From assembly GCA_002256395.1 (NCBI GenBank), contig NKJG01000004.1, positions 186,001-250,000 on the forward strand: DNA of 64,000 nt, written 5' to 3'. The number at the start of each line of letters is the position of its first letter. Positions within the stretch are counted from its first letter, which is position 1. Made by a program: the position numbers and the translations under genes. The notes below the pieces were generated by a model. That model saw only the letters and a list, made by a program, of their open reading frames with translations. It ran no database searches and was not told the DNA's origin. The DNA comes from Bacteroidetes bacterium B1(2017) (lineage in GTDB: Bacteria > Bacteroidota > Bacteroidia > UKL13-3). Below are positions 26,717-36,828 of the stretch, one piece after another.

Positions 26717-28976
26717 CAAATTTAAGTACCAACACTTTTTGGCCATTTTGTTCAAAATCAATGGTGGCTTTTCTATTATCCCCATTACCTTCCATACTAG
26801 CCACAGTTCCTGCGCCAAATCGTTGATGCTGTACTTTCATTCCTGCTGCTAAATTACTTGTATCGTCTGGTATGAAATTTGGATCTGCAGGAGGGGGCGG
26901 TGCTGCTGTCCTAGGTTGTACCTTGGTTAAAGTTAAAGCTTTCTTGGGCAATCCTGTCATTGTTCCACCACTTCTTGAAGAGGATTCTCTACCTTCATTA
27001 TATTGCCCTTTAGAGCTAAACATATTTTCGAAGTGCAAGAATTGAGGGTCTATTTCACTTAAAAACCTACTTGGTTCAGAATTAACAATATTGCCAAATT
27101 TAAAACGGCTAGTTGCAAAACTAATAGTTAGCTTTTTCATAGCTCTAGTTATGGCTACATAAAACAACCTACGTTCTTCTTCTAATTCTTGGCGACTATT
27201 TAAAGACAGTTGACTAGGGAATAAATTCTCCTCTAAACCTACCACATGCACATACTTATACTCAAGTCCCTTTGCCGAGTGAATAGTCATTAAACTCACA
27301 TGGTCTTGGTCTTGATCTTTGTCTTTATCATCGTTTGTAAGTAAGGCAACGTCTGCCATAAAATCGGCTAGGGTTCTTGATTTAAGAACCCCTTCATCGT
27401 CTACAGCTTCTTCCAAGCTAAACTCTTTTATACCATTTAATAAGGCCTCTGTGTTTTCATACCTAGCAATACCTTCAACGGTTTTATCTTCATATAATGA
27501 TTTCAAAACTCCGCTCGATTTAGCAATATGCATAGCCACATCATAGGCATTTTGCTCAGCCATTATTTGAAAACTTTTAATCATGGTAACAAAGTCTTCA
27601 ACTGGTCCCATATTCTTGAACCCAATTTGATTAACCTGTTCCATTACTTGCCACAAACTTACTTTGTGCTGATCTGCAACTAGTGCAAGTTTTTCCAAAC
27701 TTGTTTTACCAATACCTCTAGTTGGGTAATTAATCACACGTTTTAATGCTTCTTCATCTCTTGGGTTCAGCACCAACCTGTAATATGCCAATAAATCTTT
27801 TACCTCTTTGCGTTGGTAAAAAGAAAGACCGCCATAAATTTTATACGGAATATTTAATTTCCGCAGAGCCTCCTCCATAGATCTACTTTGGGCGTTGGTG
27901 CGATATAAAATAGCAAAATCTTTATTGAAGGCATGGGCGGTCATTTTCTCTTGAAAAATTGCCGAAGCCACCATTTTACCTTCTTCATTATCTGTTAAAG
28001 CTTTAAAAACTCGTATGCGCTCACCAGCTTCGTTATCTGTCCAAACTTTCTTTTTTATTTGGTCTTTGTTTTTTTCAATAATGCTGGTGGCAGCATTTAC
28101 AATGGTTTGAGTACTTCTGTAATTTTGTTCGAGCTTAAATGTTTTTACATCCGGAAAGTCTTTTTGAAAGCCTAAGATGTTTCTAATATTTGCACCTCTA
28201 AAAGCATAAATACTTTGTGCATCATCGCCTACCACAGCAATGTTTTCGTTAACAGCAGCAAGTTTTTTAATAATCATGTATTGTGCATGATTCGTATCTT
28301 GAAACTCATCCACCATAATATACTTAAACATATGCTGATATTTATGCAAGACATCTAAGTGGTTGGCAAAAAGTTTATGAGTGTTTACTAATAAATCGTC
28401 GAAATCCATGGCTCCAGCTCTAAAGCAACGATCTTGGTAGGCTTTAAAAAGGAAGCCAAATTTTGGACGACCACTGCTTGAATCATTTTCAGAAAACTCA
28501 GCATTACCTAAATATTCATCCGCAGAAATTAATGCATTTTTAGCGGATGAAATTCGAGCAAGCATATTAGATGGTTTATATAATTTATCATCTAATTTCA
28601 TTTCACCCAAAATAGTTTTAATTAAACTCTTTGCGTCATCTGTATCATATATGGTAAAGTTTCTTGGGTATCCAATTCGGTCACTTTCACTTCTTAAAAT
28701 GCGTGAAAAAATACTATGGAATGTGCCCATCCAAAGGTTACGCGATTCTGAGCCAACTGCCTCATGAATTCTATGGCGCATTTCTTTGGCAGCCTTATTG
28801 GTAAATGTTAGGGAAAGAATGTGAAAAGGATCTACATCATGCCTAAGCATATGCACAATGCGATAGGTAAGTACACGTGTTTTGCCTGAACCTGCACCAG
28901 CTACAATCATTACTGGTCCGTTTATTTGTTCTACAGCCGCACGCTGTGAAGGGTTTAAAGTTGCTAAATAATCCAC
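26697..28976 (-). CDS. ATP-dependent 3'-5' DNA helicase, UvrD/PcrA family
   Basis: 759 aa, starting at GTG 28976. Superfamily 1A helicase motifs in order: Q motif LNPSQRAAV, Walker A AGAGSGKT (residues 26-33), TFTNKAAKEM, Walker B VDEFQDTN, GDDAQSIYAFRGA, LEQNYRS, the VSLMTIHSAKGLEYKYVHVVG region, and EERRLFYVAITRA. The C-terminal ~60 residues carry the Tudor-like tail of PcrA (HQRFGAGTVASMEG), which contacts RNA polymerase in PcrA homologues. Role: repair and removal of nucleoprotein roadblocks. Last codons overlap coaE antiparallel by 20 bp. Confidence 0.93.
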   Translation of the reverse strand: MDYLATLNPSQRAAVEQINGPVMIVAGAGSGKTRVLTYRIVHMLRHDVDPFHILSLTFTNKAAKEMRHRIHEAVGSESRNLWMGTFHSIFSRILRSESDRIGYPRNFTIYDTDDAKSLIKTILGEMKLDDKLYKPSNMLARISSAKNALISADEYLGNAEFSENDSSSGRPKFGFLFKAYQDRCFRAGAMDFDDLLVNTHKLFANHLDVLHKYQHMFKYIMVDEFQDTNHAQYMIIKKLAAVNENIAVVGDDAQSIYAFRGANIRNILGFQKDFPDVKTFKLEQNYRSTQTIVNAATSIIEKNKDQIKKKVWTDNEAGERIRVFKALTDNEEGKMVASAIFQEKMTAHAFNKDFAILYRTNAQSRSMEEALRKLNIPYKIYGGLSFYQRKEVKDLLAYYRLVLNPRDEEALKRVINYPTRGIGKTSLEKLALVADQHKVSLWQVMEQVNQIGFKNMGPVEDFVTMIKSFQIMAEQNAYDVAMHIAKSSGVLKSLYEDKTVEGIARYENTEALLNGIKEFSLEEAVDDEGVLKSRTLADFMADVALLTNDDKDKDQDQDHVSLMTIHSAKGLEYKYVHVVGLEENLFPSQLSLNSRQELEEERRLFYVAITRAMKKLTISFATSRFKFGNIVNSEPSRFLSEIDPQFLHFENMFSSKGQYNEGRESSSRSGGTMTGLPKKALTLTKVQPRTAAPPPPADPNFIPDDTSNLAAGMKVQHQRFGAGTVASMEGNGDNRKATIDFEQNGQKVLVLKFAKLKIV

Positions 28977-29074
28977 CTCACGAAAGTAGCTCGATTTTTT
29001 TTTTACTAGCGCTTAAGATTTCAACAAAAAGCACATAATAATAACAACTCGTTTTTGCTATGAAGCAGAAAAAA

Positions 29075-29260
29075 CTAGTTAGGCTTATGACTTACCATTT
29101 CATCCAAATCAATAAAACTTACTGTTGGTGCAAGTGGCGACAATAATTTATTAATTAATAAAATTAATGAGATTGGTAATAAAAGGATAAAATAGACCCC
29201 ATATACCTGAATAGGAATATGTTTTTCCTCAAAATATTGTTTGGTTTTCATGGTCTTCAA
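29075..29260 (-). CDS. Small single-pass membrane protein, hypothetical
   Basis: 61 aa from ATG 29260 (or ATG 29251, which gives 58 aa). A charged N-terminus (KTKQYFEEKH) precedes one hydrophobic helix (about residues 20-40, VYFILLLPISLILLINKLL) and a C-terminal segment ending LDEMVSHKPN. The composition is protein-like and it lies in a gap with no overlapping gene, but I recognise no family, and a region this short could be open by chance. Confidence 0.4.
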   Translation of the reverse strand: MKTMKTKQYFEEKHIPIQVYGVYFILLLPISLILLINKLLSPLAPTVSFIDLDEMVSHKPN

Positions 29261-29381
29261 AATTAATCTACTAGGTACCCTTTTGCAGATTGATTTTAGG
29301 TTTCTTATTCACAGTCAAATATATAAAACATTTTTTTCTAGACAAAAACTTTTTTTACATGATTTATAGTGGGTTCAACAC

Positions 29382-29411
29382 TTGTTGAAATGCTTGAAAT
29401 GAATACTTTTG
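29382..29411 (+). promoter_or_regulatory. Promoter of M20 dipeptidase gene
   Basis: TTG (29382-29384), 19 nt, TACTTTTG (29404-29411), both matching the Bacteroidota consensus; ATG 29433 is about 20 nt downstream. Confidence 0.5.
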
Positions 29412-29432
29412 AGGTTCCTTAATTAACAAATT

Positions 29433-30809
29433 ATGCCGAACCAATATCTTGAACAAAACAAACAACGGTTTTTAGACGAACTATTTGAATTATTGCGTAT
29501 ACCCTCCATTAGTGCCGATAGTGCCTATCATAACGACACTATTTCTGCTGCAACTTATATTAAAAACAAATTGATATCAGCTGGTGCTGATAATGTTGAA
29601 TTATGCCACACACAAGGTAATCCAATAGTTTATGGAGAAAAAATTATTGATCCCCAATTACCTACAGTTTTAGTTTATGGTCATTATGATGTACAACCTG
29701 CAGTTCCATTAGAATTATGGGAAACACCTCCTTTTGAACCAACTATTCGTAAAACAGCCGTGCATCCAAACGGAGCAATCTTTGCTCGTGGTGCTTGCGA
29801 CGATAAAGGCCAGGCATATGCGCATGTTAAAGCTTTTGAAATTATGATGGCTACCAATACATTACCTTGTAATGTAAAGTTTATGATTGAAGGCGAGGAA
29901 GAAGTTGGTTCAACCAATTTAGGTCCATTTTGTATTGCCAATAAAGAGCGTTTAAAAGCCGATGTAGTATTAATTTCAGATACTTCAATTATTGCAAATG
30001 ACACACCAAGTATTGATTGTGGATTGCGTGGGTTGAGTTATGTAGAGGTTGAAGTTACGGGGCCGAACCGTGATTTACATAGTGGTGTTTATGGCGGTGC
30101 AGTGGCCAATCCAATAAATATATTGGCAAAAATGATTGCCAGCATGCACGATGAAAATAATCACATTACTATCCCTGGTTTTTATGATAAGGTTTTAGAT
30201 TTAACCATTCAAGAAAGAGCCGAATTAAATAAAGCTCCATTTGATATTGAAGACTATAAAAAAGACCTTGATATTAAGGATGTGTGGGGAGAAACAGGAT
30301 ATACGGTTTTGGAACGAACTGGAATTCGTCCAACTCTTGATTGCAATGGTATTTGGGGTGGATATATAGGGGAAGGCGCTAAAACAGTTTTGCCTTCAAA
30401 AGCATTTGCTAAAATAAGCATGCGTTTAGTGCCAAACCAAGTTTCGCATGATATTACCGAATTGTTTCAAAAACATTTTGAGAGTATTGCTCCAGCCGGA
30501 GTTAAAGTACTTGTTAAACCTCATCATGGAGGTGAACCAGTAGTTACCCCAATTGATTCACATGCGTATCTTTCTGCCGAAAAAGCCATGGAAAAAACCT
30601 ATGGCAAAAAGCCAATTCCTACACGTGGTGGAGGAAGTATTCCTATTGTGGCATTATTTGAACGCGAATTAGGCTTGAAATCTGTTTTGATGGGTTTTGG
30701 TTTGGATAGCGACGCATTGCATTCTCCCAATGAACATTATGGCCTTGAAAACTATTATAAAGGAATAGAAACAATACCCTATTTCTTTAGTTTTTTTGCT
30801 CAGAAATAA
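29433..30809 (+). CDS. M20-family metallo-dipeptidase
   Basis: 458 aa from ATG 29433. A di-zinc peptidase of the M20 (CNDP2/carnosinase-like) branch, hydrolysing dipeptides in the cytoplasm. Zinc and catalytic motifs: YGHYDVQP (metal His and catalytic Asp), ARGACDDKGQ (bridging Asp), EGEEEVGS (catalytic Glu and metal Glu), SDT, and SPNEHYGLEN near the C-terminus (last metal His). The dimerisation lid is inserted after DLHSGVYGG (about residues 210-330). No signal peptide. Own promoter upstream and terminator at 30814, so probably monocistronic. Exact substrate range is not readable. Confidence 0.9.
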   Translation: MPNQYLEQNKQRFLDELFELLRIPSISADSAYHNDTISAATYIKNKLISAGADNVELCHTQGNPIVYGEKIIDPQLPTVLVYGHYDVQPAVPLELWETPPFEPTIRKTAVHPNGAIFARGACDDKGQAYAHVKAFEIMMATNTLPCNVKFMIEGEEEVGSTNLGPFCIANKERLKADVVLISDTSIIANDTPSIDCGLRGLSYVEVEVTGPNRDLHSGVYGGAVANPINILAKMIASMHDENNHITIPGFYDKVLDLTIQERAELNKAPFDIEDYKKDLDIKDVWGETGYTVLERTGIRPTLDCNGIWGGYIGEGAKTVLPSKAFAKISMRLVPNQVSHDITELFQKHFESIAPAGVKVLVKPHHGGEPVVTPIDSHAYLSAEKAMEKTYGKKPIPTRGGGSIPIVALFERELGLKSVLMGFGLDSDALHSPNEHYGLENYYKGIETIPYFFSFFAQK

Positions 30810-30813
30810 ACAC

Positions 30814-30855
30814 CTATTGCCAAAATTCAATCTTGATTTTTGGCAATAGTTTTTG
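30814..30855 (+). terminator. Rho-independent terminator of dipeptidase gene
   Basis: CTATTGCCAAAA (30814-30825) pairs with TTTTGGCAATAG (30838-30849), followed by TTTTTG. Confidence 0.75.
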
Positions 30856-30961
30856 CTTATAATCGTTATACGGTCAAAATTTTGTTTTGGCGTATGTTTT
30901 TTACTGCCTAAATAGTATTTTGCAAAGGAGGTTAAATGGCCTTTCTCAGTTAATTCCCTAA

Positions 30962-33900
30962 ATGAAAAAGCAAGTACAAAAAATAAAGCTTATTCTTTTT
31001 TTATTTCTGTGCATTTGTGTTCATCCTTCATTGAATGCACAAAGCACGTATGGGTTTGAATGGATAAGGCCATACCAGCCTTATTTTAAATTCAAAATAA
31101 CCAAAGCCTCAATTTATAGAATAGACTCTCTTACCCTAAAATCATGGGGTAGTTTTGATCCAAGAAAAGTTCAAATCTTTAAGAATGGAATAGAACAGTC
31201 TGTTTTTGTAAAAGGAGAAAGCGATGGTACATTTAACGGGTCAGACTTTATTGAGTTTGTTGGTTTGCCCAATGATGGTTCATTAGACACCGAATTATTT
31301 AGAAATGCTAACGAGCAAGCCCACACCTTTCGTAGTTTGTTTTCGGATACTGGAATTTATTTTATTACTCTTTTGCCTGATACAAGTTTGGTTCAGCCTA
31401 AACGTGTACAAGCCTTTAATGATGCCGACTATGGCAATTACACAAGTGAGCCCAGTTTTAGTATCACTCAAAAAATAGCACCGCAAGAAGAGTATTATTA
31501 TGGTGCCTATTTACCTGCTAGCTCTAAATATTATATCTCAGAATATGGAGATGCAGAGGGTATGATGAGTGCCTTAATAGGGCAGGGGCAAAATAGAGTT
31601 TTCACGTTTAAATCACCTCATGCAGCAAGCGGACAAACTGCTTCCTTAGAGATAAAACTAATTGGCGCGTCCGATTTTTTTCTGGATAATCAAACTGCAC
31701 CAAATCATCATGCTAAAGTTTGGGCAATTAGTCCCAATGCAAGTCCTGCATTACTTATTGATACTACATTTAGAGGGTATGGCGAACATAAATTTAATAG
31801 AACTATTGCTAGCTCTTTAGTGGCAGATTCTATTCAAATTTATGTTGAAGTGATTAATGATATTTCCGTAAACAGCGATTTTATTGGCGTTTCGTATATT
31901 GTATACAACTATACTTCTACAAACGAATCCATATCTCTGAACCAATCATATGAGCTAAGTTCGAGCCAACCTGGAGCCAAAACAAAAATTCAGATTACAA
32001 ATTTTGTAGGTGCTCAACCAATTGTTTGGGATTTATTGAATTTGAAACGTGCAAGTGGAACAAAACAAGGGGCAAATGCATTGGCATTAATTCCTTATTC
32101 TGCTACCAAGAGACAAATTTGGGTGATTGATGAAAGCGAAATTTCTACGATTCAAAATCTACAATCGATAAATTTTGTGTACCCAAATGCGTTGCAAAAT
32201 TATTCGTATTTAATTGTTTCAAATAAAAGCTTGGCAAGTGCTGCCGAGGCCTATAAAAATTATAGAACAACAAACTATAAAACCTATTTAGCCTATATAG
32301 ACGATATTTCAAATTATTATTTTTATGGTCATTACCATCCCTTAGCCATACGAAGATTTTGTCACCATTTGTATGATAAACAAACTCTAAAACCTCAGTT
32401 TTTATTATTACTTGGAAGAGGGTACCAAAACAATTTACTTAAATCAAATATTGAAAATAATGCTTTAAATTTGGTTCCAGCCATAGGTGTTCCTTCTTCG
32501 GATAATATGTTTACCAATGGCTTTTCGGGAACGAATGGAGCGCCTTGTATTGCCACCGGAAGAATACCTGCAAGCAGCCTAAGTGAAGCAACTAATTATT
32601 TGCAAAAAGTAATTTATTATGAAAGTAACCCTGATTCAATAGAGCTGTGGCGTAAACATTATTTGCATTTAAGTGGTGGGGCAGATGAGCAACAACAAAG
32701 CGGATTTAAAAACACACTTAAAACATTAGGAACAATTATTTCTGACAAGCCAGTTGGCGCAAATATTTTTCCGTATTTCAAAAACAAAACTGCTCCAACC
32801 GATGGCGATTTAAAAAAGGTTTTGGTTGGACATTTAAATGATGGTGTAAACCTAATGACCTTTTATGGACATGGGTCGCTTACCGTTTTAGATATGGATT
32901 TTGGAGGCATAGATGATTTACAATCAAACCATCATACTGCTTTTTATTATTTTAATGGGTGCAATATTGGTAATGCCAATGATGTGGATCCATTAGGAAC
33001 AGGATTGGTTTATGGAAAAGATTATATCTGCGCCGATTCAAAAGGCGCAATTGGTTGGCTGGCTCATACAAATTTAACTTTTACCAATCACCTTGAAACC
33101 CAAATGGGCCAGTTTTACCAACAAATTGGTTCAAGCGCTTATGGTATACCTGTTGGACTTCAACTTAAAAAGGCTTTAGAAATTAGTTCGCAGTCAAACG
33201 AGGCTTTTTCTAGATCACATGCCTTGCAACTTTTGTTACAAGGAGATCCTGCAGTGGTATTGTATTCGCCGGCCAAACCTGATTATAAAATAACTAATCA
33301 AGATCTATTTATTAGTCCAGCCAATGCTTCTGTACAATCCGATTCACTTGCCGTTGCAATAATTGTACATAATTTGGCTAAGGCTCAATCCGATTCAATT
33401 TCTATAACTCTACAAAGAAAATTCCCTGACAATAGTAGTAAAGAATATTTTCTTAATAAGAAACTATCACCTTATTATATTGACACGTTCTACATTTGGA
33501 TCAAACCATTGCTCAAAAAAGATATTGGACTTAATAGTTTTAAAGTTACTGTAAACCCAGATAAATCTGTAAACGAAATTAGGTATTCAAATAATGAAGC
33601 CAATTTAGATTACTTCCTCCCTGGAAGTGGAGTTCAAGCTTTGTTTCCGCAACCCTACGAAATTGTGCACTCAGATTCAGTTCGGTTAATTGTTCAAAAT
33701 AATAATCTGCAGGTTGAAAATGCAGAATATATTTTTGAGTTAGATACTAGTCTTGCTTTCTCTTCCAGTAGTTTGTTTTATAAAAATAGCGGAGTAATTG
33801 CGGCAAATCAATTGGCTACATGGAGAGCCAAAGTTAGCGGAATTGATTCAATGGTTTATTATTGGCGAGCCAAATTAAATTTGCCCGAAAACGAAGGTGG

Positions 33901-35989
33901 AGTATGGGTTACTCAAAGTTTTGTTTATATAAATACGGGTAATGATGGATGGCATCAAAGACGCTATGAACAAATTAGGAATGCTGTTTCTAAAACTTTT
34001 ATTGAATTTAATGATAGCACAAAGAAAATTGAATTTAGTAGTAATGAATTAGTATTAGGAATTGAAAATCGTAGATGGGATCATAGCAGAATGGGTGTTA
34101 TTATTCCCTATTTGTTGAATGCTGGTGTAGGTAATTGTATTAGTCAAGGCACTGTTGCCTTAGTGTTCGAACCATTTCAAGTTGATTACCCGTATGAGCT
34201 TCCAAATTATCCTTTTAACTGTGCATGGGTTCAACAAAACAAATATGATCAAAGTGTTCGGTATTATTCCTTTAATACAAATACTATTGCTGGCGAAAAT
34301 GATTTGGCAAGGCTTATTGATTCTGTTCCAGAGGGGTATTATGTAGCCCTATTTTCAAGGTATAGTTCAAATATTCCGTATTGGCAAAATTCTACTAAAT
34401 CCCTTTTTTCAAAAATAGGTTCCTCAAAAGTACCTTTGGTTCATAGTGCAAATACAGCCTGGGCCGTTATTGGTAGAAAGGGCGAGTCTATTGGCTTAGC
34501 AGCAGAGGATACTGTAACCAACAATGAATTACAAAATGCGCCAAATTTACCTCCTCTTCCAACAGAACCTCAAGATGAAGTATACCTTAGAATTAGGAGG
34601 AACATAAAATTAAAATGGTATACGGGTAGTTTCGTTTCTTCACCCATAGGGCCTGCAACCTCTTACCATCAATTAAATTTAGCCTTAGGTTCAGATGATC
34701 CGATGCCTGCTGGTAGATGGTGGCTAAATGTAATTGGGCTTAACTCAAATGGAGTAGATACTTTATTACTCGTAAATTTTGTTGGAACCCAATTAGACCT
34801 AAGTTCTATAAATGCAAAGCAATACCCTTACATAAAATTAGATATTCATTTTGTAGATAGCACCTACAGAACACCACATCAAATTAATTACTGGCAAGTA
34901 AATTATGATGCCGCTCCAGAATTAAGTATTGATTTGAATAAAGGGTACTCTTTTTATTCGGATGTATTAGATCAAGGTGATTCTATTAAAGTAACTTTAC
35001 CAATTATTAATTTGGGCAAAAATACGATGGATAGTACCGATGCATTAATTGCTATCCAAGATGAGAATAGAACAATACCTTATAGTGCTTGGGTTAAGGT
35101 TCCACCAATTTCCTCAAATGAAAAGTATATTCTGAACCAAAAGGTAAGTACCCAATTTTTAAAAGGGGCGAACCAATTTCAAGTAACCGTAAATGCGAAT
35201 AAAAACCAGGCAGAGACTAATTTTAATAATAATTTTTATAAGCATAATTTTGTTGTAAAAGGAGATTTAAACAATCCATTTTTAGAGGTAACATTTGATG
35301 GACAAAGGATTTTGAATGGTGATATAGTTTCTCCAAATCCTGTCATTCGAATTAGTTCAACAGATAAAAATGCATTCTTACTGCAAAAAGATACAAGCAC
35401 ATTCGAACTTTTCATTAGAAGGCCAAAACAGTTTGATTTTGAGCAGATATTTATGAATAACGCAAACGTTCAATTTATTCCTGCCACTGAGAGAAATGAG
35501 GCACAATTGGTTTATCAACCAACGCAATTAGTAGATGGGGTTTATTCAATTCGTGTTCAGGCAACCGATGCTAGCGGAAATAAAGCTGGCTCAAATGATT
35601 TTGAACTTGATTTTAATGTAATTAATAAAAGTAGTATCAGTTATTTTTACCCTTATCCAAACCCATTTACCACTCAAATGCGGTTTGTGTATACACTTAC
35701 CGGTTCCAAAGTTCCAGATCAATTATTAATTAGAATACTTACTATAAATGGTAAGGTTGTTAGGGAAATAAGAAAGGATGAATTTGGTTCAATGCATATT
35801 GGAAACAATATAAGTGAATTTGCTTGGGATGGCACAGATCAATATGGAGATAGGTTAGCCAATGGAGTTTACCTGTATCAGGTATTTACTAAAATTGAGG
35901 GAAATGAAATTGAAAATAGGGCTACTAAGGCAAAAGACGAATCTAGTTTTTTTGTAAATGGAACCGGTAAGATTTATTTGATGAGGTAA
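30962..35989 (+). CDS. porU: Type IX secretion system sortase, long PorU-type (C25 peptidase)
   Basis: 1675 aa from ATG 30962 with a signal peptide (hydrophobic LILFLFLCICV, cleavage near LNAQ). PorU is the gingipain-family (C25) protein that cleaves T9SS sorting domains at the cell surface and attaches cargo. The C25 domain lies at about residues 400-780; the expected dyad is His637 in YGHGS and Cys667 in NGCNIG. CARDB/Ig-like beta domains follow. The end (YPNPFTTQMRF... to WDGTDQYGDRLANGVYLYQ) is the FlgD-like C-terminal domain of PorU proteins. Typical PorU is about 1100-1300 aa, so this fits the longer PorU2-like variant better. A terminator follows at 35993. Other T9SS core genes are not in the window. 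Confidence 0.85.
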   Translation: MKKQVQKIKLILFLFLCICVHPSLNAQSTYGFEWIRPYQPYFKFKITKASIYRIDSLTLKSWGSFDPRKVQIFKNGIEQSVFVKGESDGTFNGSDFIEFVGLPNDGSLDTELFRNANEQAHTFRSLFSDTGIYFITLLPDTSLVQPKRVQAFNDADYGNYTSEPSFSITQKIAPQEEYYYGAYLPASSKYYISEYGDAEGMMSALIGQGQNRVFTFKSPHAASGQTASLEIKLIGASDFFLDNQTAPNHHAKVWAISPNASPALLIDTTFRGYGEHKFNRTIASSLVADSIQIYVEVINDISVNSDFIGVSYIVYNYTSTNESISLNQSYELSSSQPGAKTKIQITNFVGAQPIVWDLLNLKRASGTKQGANALALIPYSATKRQIWVIDESEISTIQNLQSINFVYPNALQNYSYLIVSNKSLASAAEAYKNYRTTNYKTYLAYIDDISNYYFYGHYHPLAIRRFCHHLYDKQTLKPQFLLLLGRGYQNNLLKSNIENNALNLVPAIGVPSSDNMFTNGFSGTNGAPCIATGRIPASSLSEATNYLQKVIYYESNPDSIELWRKHYLHLSGGADEQQQSGFKNTLKTLGTIISDKPVGANIFPYFKNKTAPTDGDLKKVLVGHLNDGVNLMTFYGHGSLTVLDMDFGGIDDLQSNHHTAFYYFNGCNIGNANDVDPLGTGLVYGKDYICADSKGAIGWLAHTNLTFTNHLETQMGQFYQQIGSSAYGIPVGLQLKKALEISSQSNEAFSRSHALQLLLQGDPAVVLYSPAKPDYKITNQDLFISPANASVQSDSLAVAIIVHNLAKAQSDSISITLQRKFPDNSSKEYFLNKKLSPYYIDTFYIWIKPLLKKDIGLNSFKVTVNPDKSVNEIRYSNNEANLDYFLPGSGVQALFPQPYEIVHSDSVRLIVQNNNLQVENAEYIFELDTSLAFSSSSLFYKNSGVIAANQLATWRAKVSGIDSMVYYWRAKLNLPENEGGVWVTQSFVYINTGNDGWHQRRYEQIRNAVSKTFIEFNDSTKKIEFSSNELVLGIENRRWDHSRMGVIIPYLLNAGVGNCISQGTVALVFEPFQVDYPYELPNYPFNCAWVQQNKYDQSVRYYSFNTNTIAGENDLARLIDSVPEGYYVALFSRYSSNIPYWQNSTKSLFSKIGSSKVPLVHSANTAWAVIGRKGESIGLAAEDTVTNNELQNAPNLPPLPTEPQDEVYLRIRRNIKLKWYTGSFVSSPIGPATSYHQLNLALGSDDPMPAGRWWLNVIGLNSNGVDTLLLVNFVGTQLDLSSINAKQYPYIKLDIHFVDSTYRTPHQINYWQVNYDAAPELSIDLNKGYSFYSDVLDQGDSIKVTLPIINLGKNTMDSTDALIAIQDENRTIPYSAWVKVPPISSNEKYILNQKVSTQFLKGANQFQVTVNANKNQAETNFNNNFYKHNFVVKGDLNNPFLEVTFDGQRILNGDIVSPNPVIRISSTDKNAFLLQKDTSTFELFIRRPKQFDFEQIFMNNANVQFIPATERNEAQLVYQPTQLVDGVYSIRVQATDASGNKAGSNDFELDFNVINKSSISYFYPYPNPFTTQMRFVYTLTGSKVPDQLLIRILTINGKVVREIRKDEFGSMHIGNNISEFAWDGTDQYGDRLANGVYLYQVFTKIEGNEIENRATKAKDESSFFVNGTGKIYLMR

Positions 35990-35992
35990 TTC

Positions 35993-36018
35993 AAATTGCC
36001 CCTCTAGCAATTTTTTTT
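35993..36018 (+). terminator. Terminator after porU-like gene
   Basis: AAATTGC (35993-35999) pairs with GCAATTT (36007-36013), extended by a T-run to 36018. Confidence 0.6.
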
Positions 36019-36088
36019 ATATCAATTTTTACAATAGTTTTATTTTTCGAAGAAATATCTTTCATTCGTAAACTTAATACTAACAACT

Positions 36089-36505
36089 ATGACAGCACCA
36101 AAAGTAGGAGATGTGTTTACACATGATATTACCTACACTCAAGAACAAGTAGATCTTTATGCCCAAATTAGCGGCGATGTGAACCCTTTACATATAAATC
36201 CTGAAGTTGGCAAAGCCAGCATGTTTGGTAGAAATATTATCCATGGGCATTTTAGTGCCAGCGTATTCACTAAAATTTTTGGAACTCTATTATATGCTGA
36301 TGGTCATATTTACATGAAGCAAAATAATACCTTCTTAAAGCCAATGTTTGTAAACACGCCTTACCAAGCTGTAATTACCATTAAAGAAATTTACCCAGAA
36401 AAAAATAGAGTATTATACGAAACAAAAGTGGTTGACGTAGCTACTGGCGCTGACACAATTGTTGGCGAGGCCTTATTGATGAATAAAAAATCTTATGTTT
36501 GGTAA
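36089..36505 (+). CDS. phaJ: MaoC-like (R)-specific enoyl-CoA hydratase
   Basis: 138 aa from ATG 36089. Single hotdog domain. The hydratase-2 motif YAQISGDVNPLHINPEVG (about residues 24-41) supplies the catalytic Asp31 and His36, and IIHGHF follows. PhaJ-type enzymes turn trans-2-enoyl-CoA from fatty acid oxidation into (R)-3-hydroxyacyl-CoA, the monomer for PHA synthase. The genes for both synthase subunits follow at 36829 and 38243, which supports this role over a general MaoC function. A strong terminator separates it from phaE, so it is transcribed separately from its own promoter (not identified). Confidence 0.85.
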   Translation: MTAPKVGDVFTHDITYTQEQVDLYAQISGDVNPLHINPEVGKASMFGRNIIHGHFSASVFTKIFGTLLYADGHIYMKQNNTFLKPMFVNTPYQAVITIKEIYPEKNRVLYETKVVDVATGADTIVGEALLMNKKSYVW

Positions 36506-36525
36506 TTAAACCAGATACTTTCTAA

Positions 36526-36566
36526 AAAAAAAGTCCTAGTTCACATATTGAGCTAGGACTTTTTTT
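36526..36566 (+). terminator. Rho-independent terminator of phaJ
   Basis: Seven A plus GTCCTAG (36526-36539) pairs with CTAGGAC plus seven T (36553-36566), 13-nt loop. Its symmetry would allow use in both directions. Confidence 0.85.
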
Positions 36567-36739
36567 ATGGTATTTGTTTCAAAAAAAAATTGAGGAGTGG
36601 TATAAAATTGCGCCGAATTTTTAAAATTAAGGTTTGAGTTTAGCCTAATTTTAGACAAAAGTGATAAAAGTCAAACAAATTTCTTCCCTAGATAGTGGCG
36701 GGTTTGAATAGTGTTGATGATAAAATAATGCGCAGGGTA

Positions 36740-36768
36740 TTGAAAATAAAGAAATTGTCCTAATTTTG
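36740..36768 (+). promoter_or_regulatory. Promoter of phaE
   Basis: TTG (36740-36742), 18 nt, TAATTTTG (36761-36768), an exact TAnnTTTG match; leader of about 55 nt before ATG 36829. Confidence 0.5.
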
Positions 36769-36828
36769 CGCCCGATTTGAGAGCTACTATATAGTCTACT
36801 TAACGAAACAATAATATTAAAAATAAAT

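Larger units (their letters stand above)
36506..36828. other. 323-bp intergenic region, phaJ to phaE
   Basis: It holds the phaJ terminator (36526-36566) and the phaE promoter (36740-36768). No coding sequence is seen between them. Confidence 0.6.
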
